Source: Lithobates sylvaticus (Eukaryota; Chordata; Amphibia; Anura; Ranidae). From it: DNA of 64,000 nucleotides. The translations under genes and the position numbers were made by a program. Of the stretch, positions 1 through 10,504 are shown in pieces (position 1 is the stretch's first letter; each line of letters begins with the position of its first letter). Under the pieces are notes generated by a model. The model was not told where the DNA came from. It was given only the letters and a program-made list of their open reading frames with translations, and did not search any database. Location of the stretch: assembly GCA_028564925.1 (NCBI GenBank), contig CM053030.1:373948945-374012944 (forward strand). The letters are read 5' to 3'.

Positions 1-111
1 GATCCATGGTGTGCTGGTTATATTTTCTCGTTCTGTCTCTAGCTTTAGCACTGACTGGTGTCCCTGGTATGGAGCAAGCAGGAAAAATCACAGCGATCAA
101 CACTATCACAC

Positions 112-322
112 TGATGGGCTCGGGCGTGTTTGAAACCTCACGTGCCCGATCCCGCCAGGAAGCCGACGCTGCACAGTGCTAATCACAGGCAGTGAGACAT
201 TTCCTGATTTTCTGTAGCTGCGGACCGGAAAATGTCTCACTGTCTGTGATTAACGCTGTGCAGCGTCGGCTTCCTAGCGGGATCGGGCACGTGGGGTTTC
301 GAACATGCCCACGCCCATCACT
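112..322. repeat. Foldback (long palindromic) repeat
   Basis: Two arms of about 90 bases are near-perfect inverted copies around a spacer of about 20 bases. The left arm runs from 'tgatgggctcgggcgtg' to 'agtgagacatt', and the right arm is its reverse complement ending in 'cacgcccatcac'. The arms are GC-rich inside an AT-rich region. The octamer atcaacac occurs just outside both ends and may be part of a target duplication. No coding capacity. Most likely a foldback/MITE-type non-autonomous element; the family is not recognised. Confidence 0.7.
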
Positions 323-342
323 AATCAACACAATATAACCCT

Positions 343-1445
343 ATGCATGGCATGAATAAAGCCATCCATTGTGTACAATCATGGGCTCTGCCCGTGAATG
401 TTCACAGCGATCACATGGTACCAGCAGCAGGCTGGTACACTGATCTGTCAAGCTTTAAAATCGCTTGTGTCCATAAAACAACTGCAAACTGCGGTACCCT
501 ATATCTTCCAATAGGTAACGCTTTAAAAGCTTTTACGGATCATCACTTTAGACGTAACCATAAATAATGGGCTTAGAATTATCGCTTTCACTCCGCTGTC
601 CAGCTGACAGTTTTAGTGCGTTTTATGAAAGTTGCTGCTTGCATGCGCTTCCAGAAAATTTCCCAATAAAAAGATGGCACAAAGAACACATAGAAGGAGA
701 TCCTCCTCCTATCTCCTGTAGTGTCCTCTGTCCACCTCACATCATGATCCTCCAATCCCCCCTCCACTCGCACAGTGCTATGTAGGTAGCACTTCCTACC
801 TTCCAGTGTGTGTACAGCACAGCAGAGATCAGAAGATAAAATAGTGCTGGGTGGAAGGCAAAAGCGTGGGAGCTGCCCCTAGTTAACATTTCATAATAAC
901 AAACTGGTGATTGGTTGCTAGGACCACCTAGCAACCAATCACTGAGGCCACTTCTGCCCCCGCTCTCCAGCCAGCACTTTGATGCTCTCCGCTCTGCAGA
1001 GAACATTAACAGCATAGGCTGGGGGGAAGCAGAGCCGTGGTCACGATCCACCTGTCAGTTTTCCACGCGATCGACAGCTTGCTGACCCCCACTGTACCAT
1101 GTGATAGCTGTTGACCAATCACAGCATCACAATAGTAAACAATGAGTCTAAAACGACCGCTAAAAATATTGTTGTTACAGTGATCATCATTGCAACAAGC
1201 AATCACAGTGTAAAGTGTCACTATGGTGATGCTGAACTACCCCGATGACAGTATGTGTAAAAAAAAAAGTAAAAAATTTAAAAAAAAATGTACATTTTTT
1301 TTTTTTTTTTTTTACATATTGTCACCAGTCAGTATCCCTGATTTTTATTTATTTTATTTCTTAATTTTCCAAGAAAAGCAACAAAAAACTCACCATGCCT
1401 CTTACTAAATAGCTTGAACTAAGTATTTGTATTGCCCTTACATTT
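343..1445. other. Intron/flank sequence, no gene; contains a 16-bp hairpin
   Basis: No exon or recognisable element is visible. The one notable structure is a perfect hairpin at 907-942: two 16-base arms (GTGATTGGTTGCTAGG and its reverse complement) around a 4-base loop. The GC-rich stretch at 700-1100 and the homopolymer-rich tail near 1260-1315 resemble the inside of frog MITEs but I could not define ends. Confidence 0.4.
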
Positions 1446-1446
1446 T

Positions 1447-1902
1447 AGGGTCCTAAAAGATAAGTTTGCCTTCTATAACATGTTACACTTATATTCAGGG
1501 TGTAACATGTTATGCAAGCACTGGCCCCCACTCTGGCAAAAAACAGGGGGATCTTCTGCTCCGCCAGCCTGCATCACTCATACACAGAGCTCTGTGAATT
1601 GAAAACTTCAAGTCCCGACAGCCTTAGCGCTTGTCAGCTTGTAGTTTTCAATGAACTACCACCGTGCTGTGAAGTGCCGTGGAAATTCATTCATCCTTCC
1701 TGTCAGAATGTATCGGTTTCCTCGTACGAGGAAGCCGATACACTGACAGATCTGCAGGAGACCTGCATGGCACCAGCGATCTGCTGATCGCAGGTGCAAT
1801 GCTTTACAAGCTCGTGCAACAAAAAAAATGCACATTTTTTTTTTTTTACCTGCAAAAAAATTAGCATTTTTCGTTTTTGGGAAAAAAGGTGAACTTATCC
1901 TA
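1447..1902. mobile_element. MITE, GGATAAGTTCACC-terminus family (copy 1)
   Basis: The ends are inverted: about AAAAGATAAGTTTGCC on the left and GGTGAACTTATCC on the right. The inside shares 'aacatgttacac..ttcagggtgtaacatgtta' near the left end and 'tttacctgcaaaaaaa.tagcatttt' near the right end with the copy at 12904-13889. A strong palindrome (GTATCGG..CCGATAC around a cctcgtacgagg core) lies near 1709-1741. Non-coding, non-autonomous element. Confidence 0.65.
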
Positions 1903-2090
1903 TATATACAGTACCATAGTTTGTAGACTCTATAACTTTCACACAGACTAAATAATATACACTTATTTGGGTTATTTTTACCAAAGACATGTAGCAGGAT
2001 ACATTTTGGCCTAAATTTATGAAGAAAGGCAACATTTTATAACAGAAACTAAATTTTCATTTATATAAAAAGTAAAAAAACATGTGATTA

Positions 2091-2540
2091 ACTACCACCA
2101 AAAAAAAAAAAGCTCTATTTGTGTGAAAAGAAATTGTATAAATTTAATTTGCGTAGTGTTGCATGACTAAGGCTACTTTTAGACTGGGGCTTTGGGGGCA
2201 TCGGCGGTAAAGCGACGCTATTCTTAGTGGCACTTTACCGTCTTTTTGAGGCTCTTTTCGGCTGCTAGCGGGGTGCTTTTAACCCCTACTAACAGCCAAA
2301 AAAGGGTTAAATGCAGCGGCGCTGCCCATTGGCACTGCCCTCGGGCTTTCACACTGGAGTGAGAGGAGAGGCTCTTTACTGGCGATATGCAGGTGCTATT
2401 TTTGGCGCTAGATCGCCTGTAAAGCACCTCAGTGTGAAAGTAGCCTAAGCAATTGCCAGTAAATTAGCGCAATGCTGAATAGCAAAAAATGCCCTGATCA
2501 TGAAGGGGGGGGGTAAAACCTTCCAAAGGTCAAGTGGTAA
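2091..2540. mobile_element. Right part of a TTAA-family element, split by a nested MITE
   Basis: The sequence 'accacca..aagctctatttgtg' followed by 'gtgttgcatgac' and, after an insertion, 'gcaattgccagtaaattagcgcaatg..ggtcaagtggt' is the conserved right half of the long TTAA-bounded family seen intact at 30689-31684. The left end is not clear. It is interrupted by the element at 2171-2445, so it is the older insertion. Confidence 0.6.
2171..2445. mobile_element. TAA-bounded MITE (Harbinger-like) nested in a TTAA element
   Basis: Terminal inverted repeats GGCTACTTTTAGACTGGGG and (reverse complement of right end) GGCTACTTTCACACTGAGG. Both sides carry the trinucleotide TAA, compatible with a PIF/Harbinger-type target duplication. 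It interrupts the conserved 'gttgcatgac|gcaattg' junction of the host element exactly. No coding capacity. Confidence 0.65.
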
Positions 2541-2785
2541 TAAACACAAAAAGAAACATTTATTATATCGCAGTTTAATAATTATTATATGTGATGGCTG
2601 CATTTTTTTTTTTGTGGCTTTCTTTTGTTTTCGCCTTGTGATTTGGCCAGTAAGTCTGTTGTTTTTCACCAGAACAAGCAGTCCTACAAATGTACTAAAG
2701 TTCGCCCGCCACAGGAGCAGCTAATTTGGTAATCCCTCTGAAGTCTGATTTCCTTTACTGAACTGAATTGGTAGAGTACCTTTAA

Positions 2786-3248
2786 AGGCCCGTACACACG
2801 GTCGGACTTTTTGACAACCAACATGCAAATTAGGTGGTTTGGACCAACATCCGACCGTGTGTACGCTCCATCGGACCAACTTTTTCCAGGTTGCATCGGA
2901 CTTTTGTTGGCTGTGCGAACGGACCAACTTTCTGCCAACAAAAGTCCGAAGGACAAAAGTCCGAACGTGTGTATGCAGTACCAACTGACTTTTGTCCACA
3001 GTACAAACACGCATGCTCAGAACCAATGCAAAAGATCAGACAACAATATAGAAGTTGACCAAAGGTGGCGCTGGAGTATTCGAACGTCCTCTTTTGAAGT
3101 GTCATCAGTACGTTGAAACGTCACTACGTTCGTGTTGGTTGTCTCAAAAGTCCGACCGTGTGTATGCAGTACCAACTTGAGGGCCAACGCCCTTTGGACA
3201 AAAGTCCAAGGGAAAGTTGGTCCACGGTCCGACCGTGTGTATGGGGCT
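2786..3248. mobile_element. TAA-bounded MITE, 'CCGTACACACGGTCGGA' family
   Basis: Terminal inverted repeats AGGCCCGTACACACGGTCGG and (from the right end) AGCCCCATACACACGGTCGG, with TAA on both sides. The inside is rich in repeated GGTCGGAC/GTCCGA words ('ccgaccgtgtgta' recurs several times). The same terminal motif is found at 9597-10006 and 37313-37740. Non-coding, Harbinger-like by its 3-bp target duplication. Confidence 0.75.
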
Positions 3249-3410
3249 TAACACTGACACCCCTCATGAGAAAATAAACCACACCAGGTTAAATTAACCT
3301 AGAGTGTATTAGGAATTAGAATTTGGTGATTAAAGCAGAACTTTACCCATACATTCCACATTAAGAATTATGCTACTAAAATTAGTGTGTGCTGTAAATT
3401 GCCTCCAGCA

Positions 3411-4091
3411 CAGGGTTGCCAACATACCAGATTGAAATTTACTGGCACAGCCAAGGTTTTACTGGCATTTCCAAAAGTTACAGTGCAAATTTTAATATTT
3501 AGGCTACAGACAAGTACAATATGCAATTAGCAATGTGATTAAAAAGTAGATATTAGGGCAAAACATATTTCTTATTTTATTTTCAATATAGTTAGTAATT
3601 AGCTCAGGGACAGGACTCAGGAGGGCAAGAAATGGGACAGGGCAGGCACATAACACCTGAAACTGACTCTCGCAGTGACACTGACGGCAGATGATGTTGA
3701 CACCTCATCAACGCGTCCTCTCCTGAGTCACAGTGACGGTCTCTCTCCACGCCAGGTGGTCCCTTCAGTCCAAACAGCATTGACAGTCCCGCTCCCGGCT
3801 TGCCTTGTTCCTCTGCCGCAGACCCGCACATGAGGCTCCAACTGCTTCGCTCGGCTCCCTTGCACCATGACATCACACGGCACGCTCAGGCGTTGCCTCC
3901 GCTAGACCCCACTCCTGCTCTATAGCAGGCACTCGGATGGTCTCGGCCACCTCCAGACTGGAACTGCGCATAAGCGCCACAGCCATATTTTTTACTGGCA
4001 ACCTTTTCCTATCACTGGCATTTACTGGCAGGGGAAAAGTGCCTGTTTTTTTACTGACTGCCAGTAAAAATACTGACAGTTGACAACACTG
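3411..4091. mobile_element. Non-autonomous hAT element (681 bp) with 8-bp target duplication
   Basis: The ends are CAGGGTTGCCAAC and, read from the other side, CAGTGTTGTCAAC, typical hAT-type termini. The perfect octamer CTCCAGCA lies immediately outside both ends (3403-3410 and 4092-4099). The inner ends share the word TTTACTGGCA in inverted orientation. No transposase is visible in any frame, so it depended on an autonomous relative. Confidence 0.88.
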
Positions 4092-4275
4092 CTCCAGCAT
4101 TACTACTGTTTCTTCTTGCTAGAGGATGCCATTTTGCTGAAGCACAGAGCCCCTGAGCAGAAGTAAAGTCAGCAGATTGGCCTCCAGTGGCTCTGACTTT
4201 TGGCACAGTGCCAAAAAATAGAGGGCAACTGAGCATGTGCAGAGCAGGGTGGGACAGTGTATTACTGGAATTTAA

Positions 4276-5275
4276 CCACTTGCTTACTGGGCACTTATAC
4301 CCCTTAAACACCTATTTGATAACCACTGGGGTTTTTTTTTTTTTTGCTAAATTTTTTTTTTTTTTGCTAAATGAACAAAAAAAAGACTGAAAATTTAGAA
4401 AAGAGGGAAAGGGAAAAAAAAAAAAAAAAAGTTTTTCAGATTTTGTTATAAAATTTTGTAAACAGGCAATTTTTCGCCTGCACTGATGGGGCACTGATCA
4501 GCAGGCACTAATGAGGCTGCACTGATGGGTAGTATTGATGGGCATGGAGAGGTGGCCCTGATAGGCGGCACGGAGAGGTGGTACTGATTAGCAGTACTGG
4601 TGGGCACTGATTATCAGTACTGATGGGCACTTAAAGTGGAGGGCCACCCTGAAAAAAAAAACTTTAAAAAAATGTTAATAAAAATTTAAACTGTTCCGCG
4701 GCGCTGTTCTCTCTTCTGCTCCGAGCGCCGCCTTCTAGTGAATGGGGCACGGTGTGTTATGGGAACTATGTCCCACAACACCTCGCGTTCCCCATTCACA
4801 AATTCGACTCGCACATGCGCAGTAGGAAACGGGCAGCGCTCGCTGCCCGTTTCCCTTACTGAGGATGGCGGCGCTGGAACCGGATCGCCGAGGGACATCT
4901 CGGCCTCCAAGACCGACATCGCGGGCGCCCTGGGAGGGTAAGTGTACTTATTTAAAGTCAGCAGCTACTTTTTTTTTTTTTTTTTAGGTGAAACACCGCT
5001 TTAAGGGACCAATGTCCCTCTAACAGAAGCCGGTTACCAGATTTCTTCTTTTCTTCACGCTGATGGCATGAAGAAAAAAAATGCCGGTAGCCGGCTTCTG
5101 TTTACTTCCGGGATCAGCTGTCGTTGGCTGACAGCTGATCACGTGGTAAAGGGCACCATTATCCCAAGGACTCTGCGATCACAGAGCGCGCACGGGAGGA
5201 CGTCCATGTACGCCCTCCCGGCAAAGGAAGCCCACACTGTAGCTGTCTTTCGGCTATGGCACGGGCATCAAGTGG
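4276..5275. mobile_element. TTAA-bounded element (about 1 kb) with minisatellite core and a nested element
   Basis: TTAA lies at both ends (4272-4275 and 5276-5279). Termini are CCACTTGCTTACTGGGCAC and, from the right end, CCACTTGATGCCCGTGCC. The left half contains a degenerate minisatellite of 'cactgatgggca' units (about 4480-4630). The right half contains two hairpins (around 'aacagaagccggtta' and 'gatcagctgtc'). A second TTAA element is nested at 4635-5000. TTAA target sites are typical of piggyBac-type transposition; no transposase is present. Confidence 0.7.
4635..5000. mobile_element. Nested TTAA MITE (AGTGGAGGGCCA...ACACCGCT)
   Basis: TTAA flanks both sides (4631-4634, 5001-5004). Ends are AGTGGAGGGCCACCC and GGTGAAACACCGCT. 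Inside is a GC-rich core with 'cgcacatgcgcagtaggaaa' and a 'gtaagtgtacttatttaaagtcagcagctac' segment shared with many other copies in this window. Non-coding. Confidence 0.65.
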
Positions 5276-5279
5276 TTAA

Positions 5280-5731
5280 AGGGGAGTTCCAGGCATTTTA
5301 AAAGTCAGCAGCTACAAAAAGTGTAGTTGCTGACTTTTAATAAACGGACACTTACCTGTTCCACGGTCCAGCGATGCGGCCGAACGGGGTGTCGCTCCTC
5401 TCCCCCTCTTCGGCGCCTCCATTGCCACTCAGGGCACCCGGCCGTGACAGCTTTCGTCTTCACGGCCGGGCACGCACGGCGCATGCGCGAGCCGCGCTGC
5501 GCTCCCGGAGTGGATAGGCGATCTCCTGGGACCTGTCACGTGTCCCAGAAGATCGCCTAGAGGGAGGAGTTGCCTAGGCGGTTCCTGGGCGGAAGAAGGA
5601 AGTGGGACAGGAAGTCCCCCTCCTAATAAAGCCCCCACTCCCCCCCCCCCCCCCCCCCAAAAAAAAAATTGGCATGTAAGGGGGTGAGGAGTGCTTAAAG
5701 CGGAAGTTCCATTTTTGAGTGGAACTCCGCT
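5280..5731. mobile_element. TTAA MITE, AGYGGAGTTCCA family
   Basis: TTAA on both sides (5276-5279, shared with the neighbouring element, and 5732-5735). Termini are AGGGGAGTTCCAGGC and GTGGAACTCCGCT. The right end forms a hairpin (cggaagttcca..tggaactccg). It shares the inner 'gtcagcagctacaaaaagtg' palindromic segment and the 'ggtccagcgatgcggccgaa' core with the copy at 21785-22270. Non-coding. Confidence 0.75.
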
Positions 5732-5735
5732 TTAA

Positions 5736-6777
5736 GCAGTATAGGTACTTATTTGTAATGTTTTACATAGCTATACCTGCAAAAGGGGGCAGCCTGAAGT
5801 GATCTAGCAGGACTTAATTTGCTGACTAAAGTTCCAGTTTAATAATATAAATGTACAGGTTTGCAATATTGAACTTCTAACACACCGTTACAATACAATT
5901 TTGTCATATAACAATTGTGACTTTGGAGAATAACCCTAAAGGTGCATGGGCCCAGTTTTCACTACATATCAATCCACATTTGAGCTATGACAAGACCACC
6001 AAGGGTATAGCCATTTTTTTTTTTTTTTTTTTTTTTTTTAGAAAAAAATATCTAAAAATTTGTAAATTAAAGAGGCTAGATTGTCCTGAAGACTTCAGGG
6101 TGGTCCTTGTAAGGCAAAATATGGCTGCAGAGTCAGCTGGAGTTTTGGGCTTAAATTTGTTAGTATATCTAAATTTGCTGATGCATATAACAAACACCCC
6201 CTTCCCCCAGACTGACAATGCTGTGCTCCTTCATCCAGAGTGGGGGCATTCTAATACAGGAGGTGTTACTGGCCAGATCACCAGGTGAAAATGGAGGGGG
6301 AAAAAAGCCAAAAAAAAAAAAAACGAATGCAGCCATCACATCTAAAGACTGCATATTATATTTTTGTTTTTGGATTTAATACTGTTTTTAATAGCATCCT
6401 GGATGCGTGATCAAACATAAAAAATAAATCGCAGGTTACTGGCACCATGCAAGTCTAAAAGCATTCGAAGAGCCCATCCATAGTACAGGTCCAAACCACA
6501 TCAGCCATGTAGTTCTACATAAGGAGAGGCCAGGCTGACAAAGCAGAAAGCATCCCCAAAACGTCTCCTAGCAATGGGAACCCGATGCTGTGTGTAAGTG
6601 GATACCAGGAGCAAGGAAGGCGGAACTTCCATGAGACGGGGGCTTCCTGGACATTGATACTGCCGCTGATCACTCAGCTCACCTCTGATGCCACTGGCCA
6701 AGTACACTAGAACAGAGAGCTGGTCTAATTTACCTACATGCAGCCCACACGAGGTTTTAATTTGTGAGCATAGTATA

Positions 6778-6812
<35 letters not shown>

Positions 6813-7131
6813 TTTAGGATTGAAGAAAATCTCTACACAATGCTAGTGTACTTTTCTGTCTTTTGTTGACTTGCAGTTACAGCTCACATGTCAAAGTTCT
6901 CCTGCGTCTATGATGACAGTCACATGTCCACGGACAATTAGAATATATTAGCTCCCAGGCAAATGAGGGTGAGAGCTTCGCTTATGTCGACATTTGCATA
7001 TCAGGAACAGCATTGTTTAGGCTGCATTATTTAAGGGGGGGGGGGGAATGATGTCAGCTGGAGCTGATTGTGAAGGTATCACTATGCTTAGTAAATAGGT
7101 TTATTTTAGTGATACACAAACCTAGAAAATA
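5736..7131. other. Intron sequence without a gene
   Basis: No exon or bounded element was recognised. Long poly-T tracts lie near 6013-6040 and 6779-6810, and a G run near 7036-7046. Open frames here are short and match nothing I know. Confidence 0.4.
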
Positions 7132-7135
7132 TTAA

Positions 7136-7527
7136 AGTGGTTCTAAAGCCTTAGGCTCGGTTCACATATGAGCCGCATGCGGCTCACAGCAGGGGTTCGT
7201 GCTGGTTCACCGTTTCAGGTCTGATTTCAGCCTGCATTTTGGGCTGAATTCGCACCTCCCACTGCTGTCAATAAAATGTGGCAACGTGGGAGCAGGGGGC
7301 GGGGCAGAGTCCCGCTATCTGTGTCAATGAATGGAGCAACGAGACTCGAGCGAGCCTGCATGGGTGCTCCAGGGAAAGCGGCTTTCCGTGGGGGCACCTG
7401 ATGAAGAGGAGGGACCTGGAGCGTCGGCAGGGGACCCCAGAAGAAAAGGAATGGGGCTGCTCAGAAAGTAAGTATAGGCATATTTTGTTATATTTATTTA
7501 AAAAAAAACTGAAGCTTTATAACCACT
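7136..7527. mobile_element. TTAA MITE, AGTGGTTCTAAAGCC family
   Basis: TTAA on both sides (7132-7135, 7528-7531). Termini are AGTGGTTCTAAAGCCTTA and, from the right end, AGTGGTTATAAAGCTTC. No coding capacity. It lies in intron 1, about 0.8 kb before exon 2. Confidence 0.75.
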
Positions 7528-7531
7528 TTAA

Positions 7532-8314
7532 TCTGTTTGTATTACAGCTCTCCTATGTGGTATTGGAGGAAAAAATAGAATTTTGTATGAACTAGTACTG
7601 TTGTATATTTTGGTTACGCATAATGACTGATAGTAACAGCTATCTGGTCACTATTTTTGTTGCATCATAAAAGTTGCGTAAGGTCCTTCCTTATTAAGCC
7701 ATACACTGATCGAATTTTAACCAGTTAATGAAGTAGATAGCCCTGATATACAACCCGGCAAATTTCAAAGTGTTACTAAACCCAGGACCCTACATTCACT
7801 ATATCTGGTCTCCCACAGTACACAGAACATGGAAATGAAAACGTTTTAGTAAATATAAACTGCTAAATACCTTTTTTTTTTTTTTTATCAGCAGTAGGAG
7901 CAGTCTTGTGACTTGTATCAGTGTTTGAATAAAGCTTGTAGGATAAGTTTTCATTCTCCTATTAATGTCCTATAAGGATGCAAGACCCCTTAGGTCCTGC
8001 ATTAACACCTTAGGTTCCACAGTGAGTATAACAAGCATGCTTTACTGCATATACAGACTTATTTTACTGTTGTGGGTTTAGTAACACTTTAATTGAAAAA
8101 TTGAAGAAGTCAGACAGAAAATTGTCAGGCAAAAGTTTGCTGCATGCCATCTGATGCAGTTGCTGTATGGGTATTGCTGTAGTGGGGCCAATTGTCAAAA
8201 TATAATAGTCAGAGTAGAAGATTTTTCAATGTGTAGTGTGGATGGGGGAATCTTTATGACCAGGTTTACATTGCGCACACTAAGCAAGTAACTCCTTTTT
8301 TTTTTTTTTCTCAG
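7532..8314. other. End of intron 1, no element recognised
   Basis: AT-rich sequence with one T run (near 7871-7887) and the pyrimidine tract and tcag acceptor of exon 2. The segment 'ggtttagtaacactttaa' near 8065 and 'gtgttactaaaccc' near 7770 are inverted and may mark a further degraded MITE of about 300 bp. Confidence 0.4.
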
Positions 8315-8416
8315 GATGATTTGCGGACAGATGGCAGAGGATGTGAAGACTACAGATGGATTGAAGTGGAGACTGATGTTGTGTCAAACACTACTGGATC
8401 TGCCCGTGTAAAAATT
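8315..8416 (+). CDS. EXOSC7: EXOSC7 exon 2 (first coding exon visible), exosome subunit Rrp42
   Basis: EXOSC7 is one of six RNase PH-like proteins forming the ring of the nuclear and cytoplasmic RNA exosome; it pairs with EXOSC6 (MTR3) and is catalytically inactive in animals (family knowledge). This exon is preceded by a pyrimidine tract and tcag, and followed by gtaag. It encodes 34 codons in phase 0, beginning DDLRTDGRGCEDYRWIEVET and ending in SARVKI, which matches the N-terminal part of vertebrate EXOSC7 (EDLRVDGRGCEDYR in human, from memory). The exon should follow a short first exon ending in ...HGVQ, which I could not locate in 1-8314; intron 1 is therefore probably longer than 8.3 kb. 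Identity is very likely. Confidence 0.95.
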
Positions 8417-8518
8417 GTAAGAGTCTGCACCTTCTAGAAACAGAATCTAGAGTCAGCAAAGGCAGCAGTTATATTTTTGTCCTCACATGTTCTATTTAAA
8501 AACGCAAACCATATAGAA

Positions 8519-8744
8519 CAGTGGTCTCCAAACTGCGGCCCAAGGGCCAGATGCAGCCCTTTGATTGTTTTTATCCAGGGCTTGGGGCACGGTTTCATCC
8601 AGTGACAGCAATAATGGGACACAATCCCCACTGACACCAAAGATGGGGCATTGTTTTTTTCCCCCACTAATGTTGGGACCATTTTTACTCCCAATGGCCA
8701 CAGTCCAGCCCTGACCCTTTGTTTTAAAAGTTTGGCGACCCCTG
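8519..8744. mobile_element. Short hAT MITE (226 bp) with 8-bp target duplication
   Basis: Ends are CAGTGGTCTCCAAACT and, from the right side, CAGGGGTCGCCAAACT, the termini of a widespread hAT group. The octamer ATATAGAA flanks both ends perfectly (8511-8518, 8745-8752). It sits about 100 bases after the exon 2 donor of EXOSC7. Non-coding. Confidence 0.9.
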
Positions 8745-8752
8745 ATATAGAA

Positions 8753-9090
8753 CAATGGTGCCTATGAGGTGCAGAGGGAAATCTATCCTAGCCTTCCTGG
8801 GGCTTGCACACTGCTTACCAGCTTTATAGAATTGTGGGCATGTGCAAAAATGAAAATAGTTCTGAGCAGAATGTCCATTATTCCCTAGGAAACCCTGACT
8901 CTTCTGTCCGCCGTTCAGCACATGTGCCCCACACTGATTGAAGATATGAGTGTCAAAGCTAGTAAAGCCATGGACAGGCTGTTTTCTGTGGATACCATGT
9001 TGTTTTATTTACTTTTTTGAGGGGGGGGGGGGTAGGGATTAGAATAAAATTTTAGGTAAATGTGTACGTATCATTTAAAGAGAAGTATGG
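8753..9090. other. Intron 2 sequence without a recognised element
   Basis: No ORF or repeat end is recognised. A G run lies near 9021-9032. This is the boundary zone before the DIRS relic. Confidence 0.35.
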
Positions 9091-9596
9091 CAAAAGATTT
9101 TCCTGGTGCCTCAAGCAGGCCTTGACTTGGGCTTAGGACTAAGTACTTTTTAAAGGTACAAGTAGCAGCAATTTCTGCTGCAACCGGCTGCAGATGGTCA
9201 GATGACCCCCTAGTGGTGCAATTTTTTAAAGCAGTCAGGAAGATGGGTCCGCCTATGAGACAGACCTTCCCCTCCTGGGACCTCTCCATTGTCCCAAAAG
9301 CCTTATCCAACCAACCGTTCGCTCCTTCAAAAACGGCATCACTATGGGACCTAACTCTTTGAAGCTATCCTTTTTAATCGCAGTAGCATCCGCCAAAAGG
9401 GTTTCGGAACTTCAAGCTTTAGGAGCAGATGACAACCATATCGTCTTTTACCCAAACAGGGTGGAACTTAGGACAGTTTGTAGTTTTGTCCCCAAGGCAT
9501 CTTCCTCTGCTAATTTCTCTGAACCCTGGACCCTACCAGCCTTTTCCGATCAAGATTCGGAGTCTCCTTATGAGCTTGATATCCCAACTACTCTAA

Positions 9597-10006
9597 TGCC
9601 CCGTACACACGGTCGGATTTTCAGACGGAAAATGTCCTATCGGACAATGTTGTCGGAAATTCCGACTGTGTGTAGGCTCCATTGGACTTTTTCCGTTGGA
9701 TTTTCCGACTGACAAAGTTTTATCTCCTGCTCTCAAATTTTCCGACAACAAAGTCCTATCGGACTTTTTCTGAACGTGTGTAGCGAATTCCGACGGACAA
9801 AGTGCCACGCATGCTCAGATCACATTACAAGACCAAAGCTATTGGCTACTAGCCTCTATGTAGTCCCATCGTAGGCAACAAACGTCACCACGTTCAGAAT
9901 GATCGGATTTTCCGACAACTTTGTCCGACCGTGTGTATGCAACACCAGTGTCGGACAAAATCCGATGGATTTTGTGGTCGGATTTTCGGACCGTGTGTAC
10001 GGGGCA
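9597..10006. mobile_element. TAA-bounded MITE (410 bp) inserted in the DIRS fossil
   Basis: The termini TGCCCCGTACACACGGTC and, from the right, TGCCCCGTACACACGGTC are perfect inverted copies, flanked by TAA on both sides (9594-9596, 10007-10009). Many GTCGGA/TCCGAC words lie inside. It splits the recombinase region of the DIRS relic, so it is younger. Harbinger-like by its 3-bp duplication; non-coding. Confidence 0.85.
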
Positions 10007-10280
10007 TAAGACACTACCTGCAGGCCACGGCCACCTTCAGGAGCTCACCAAAATTATTTGTTATCCCTTGGGGAAAGAACAAGGGCAAAGAGGCGACCGG
10101 AAGGACAACTGCATCGTGGATAATTAAATTGATCCAAAAGGCATACAGGGCAAAGGGCCTGGAACCACTTACGTCAATTAAAGCTCATTCCACCAGGTCA
10201 GTCTCTGCTTCTTGGGCAGCAAGGGCGAACGTATCAGTTGAAAGCATCTGCAGAACGGCATCATGTTGCAAACAAAGATT

Positions 10281-10504
10281 TCAGTGCTGCTACTCACAAA
10301 ATCCACCATCAGCAGAGCTCACAGGTGCTTGATCCACAGTTGCCCATCTGAGAGTAATAGTCCATAAAGATGATCTGCACAACCGATTATGCTCTAAAAT
10401 CTTGCTTTTATTCAGAAAATCACAGTTTACAATACGCAAATGCAGTCACTTGCCTCTTTATGGACTATTACACTCAGAAGAGCGGCATCATGGTCGTCTC
10501 AACA
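10281..10504. mobile_element. Short unidentified insertion in the DIRS fossil
   Basis: About 220 bases interrupt the DIRS recombinase end, between 'tgttgcaaacaaagatt' and 'catgttcatgaaacatt'. It holds an inverted pair 'agtaatagtccataaag' / 'ctttatggactattac'. The ends were not resolved exactly and the family is unknown. Confidence 0.45.

Noticed and set aside
1-16. The first bases read ...I-H-G-V-L then GT, similar to the end of EXOSC7 exon 1 (IVHGVQ followed by a donor).
   Set aside because: Only four residues can be compared, two differ from the expected sequence, and the following GTTATA is a poor donor. It could be chance, and the window does not show the preceding codons.
9093-9111. A 14-base match to the DIRS terminus at the left edge of the first DIRS relic, suggesting an intact left end.
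   Set aside because: The same bases can be read as part of the coding spacer before the recombinase and the match stops there, so it is probably coincidence.
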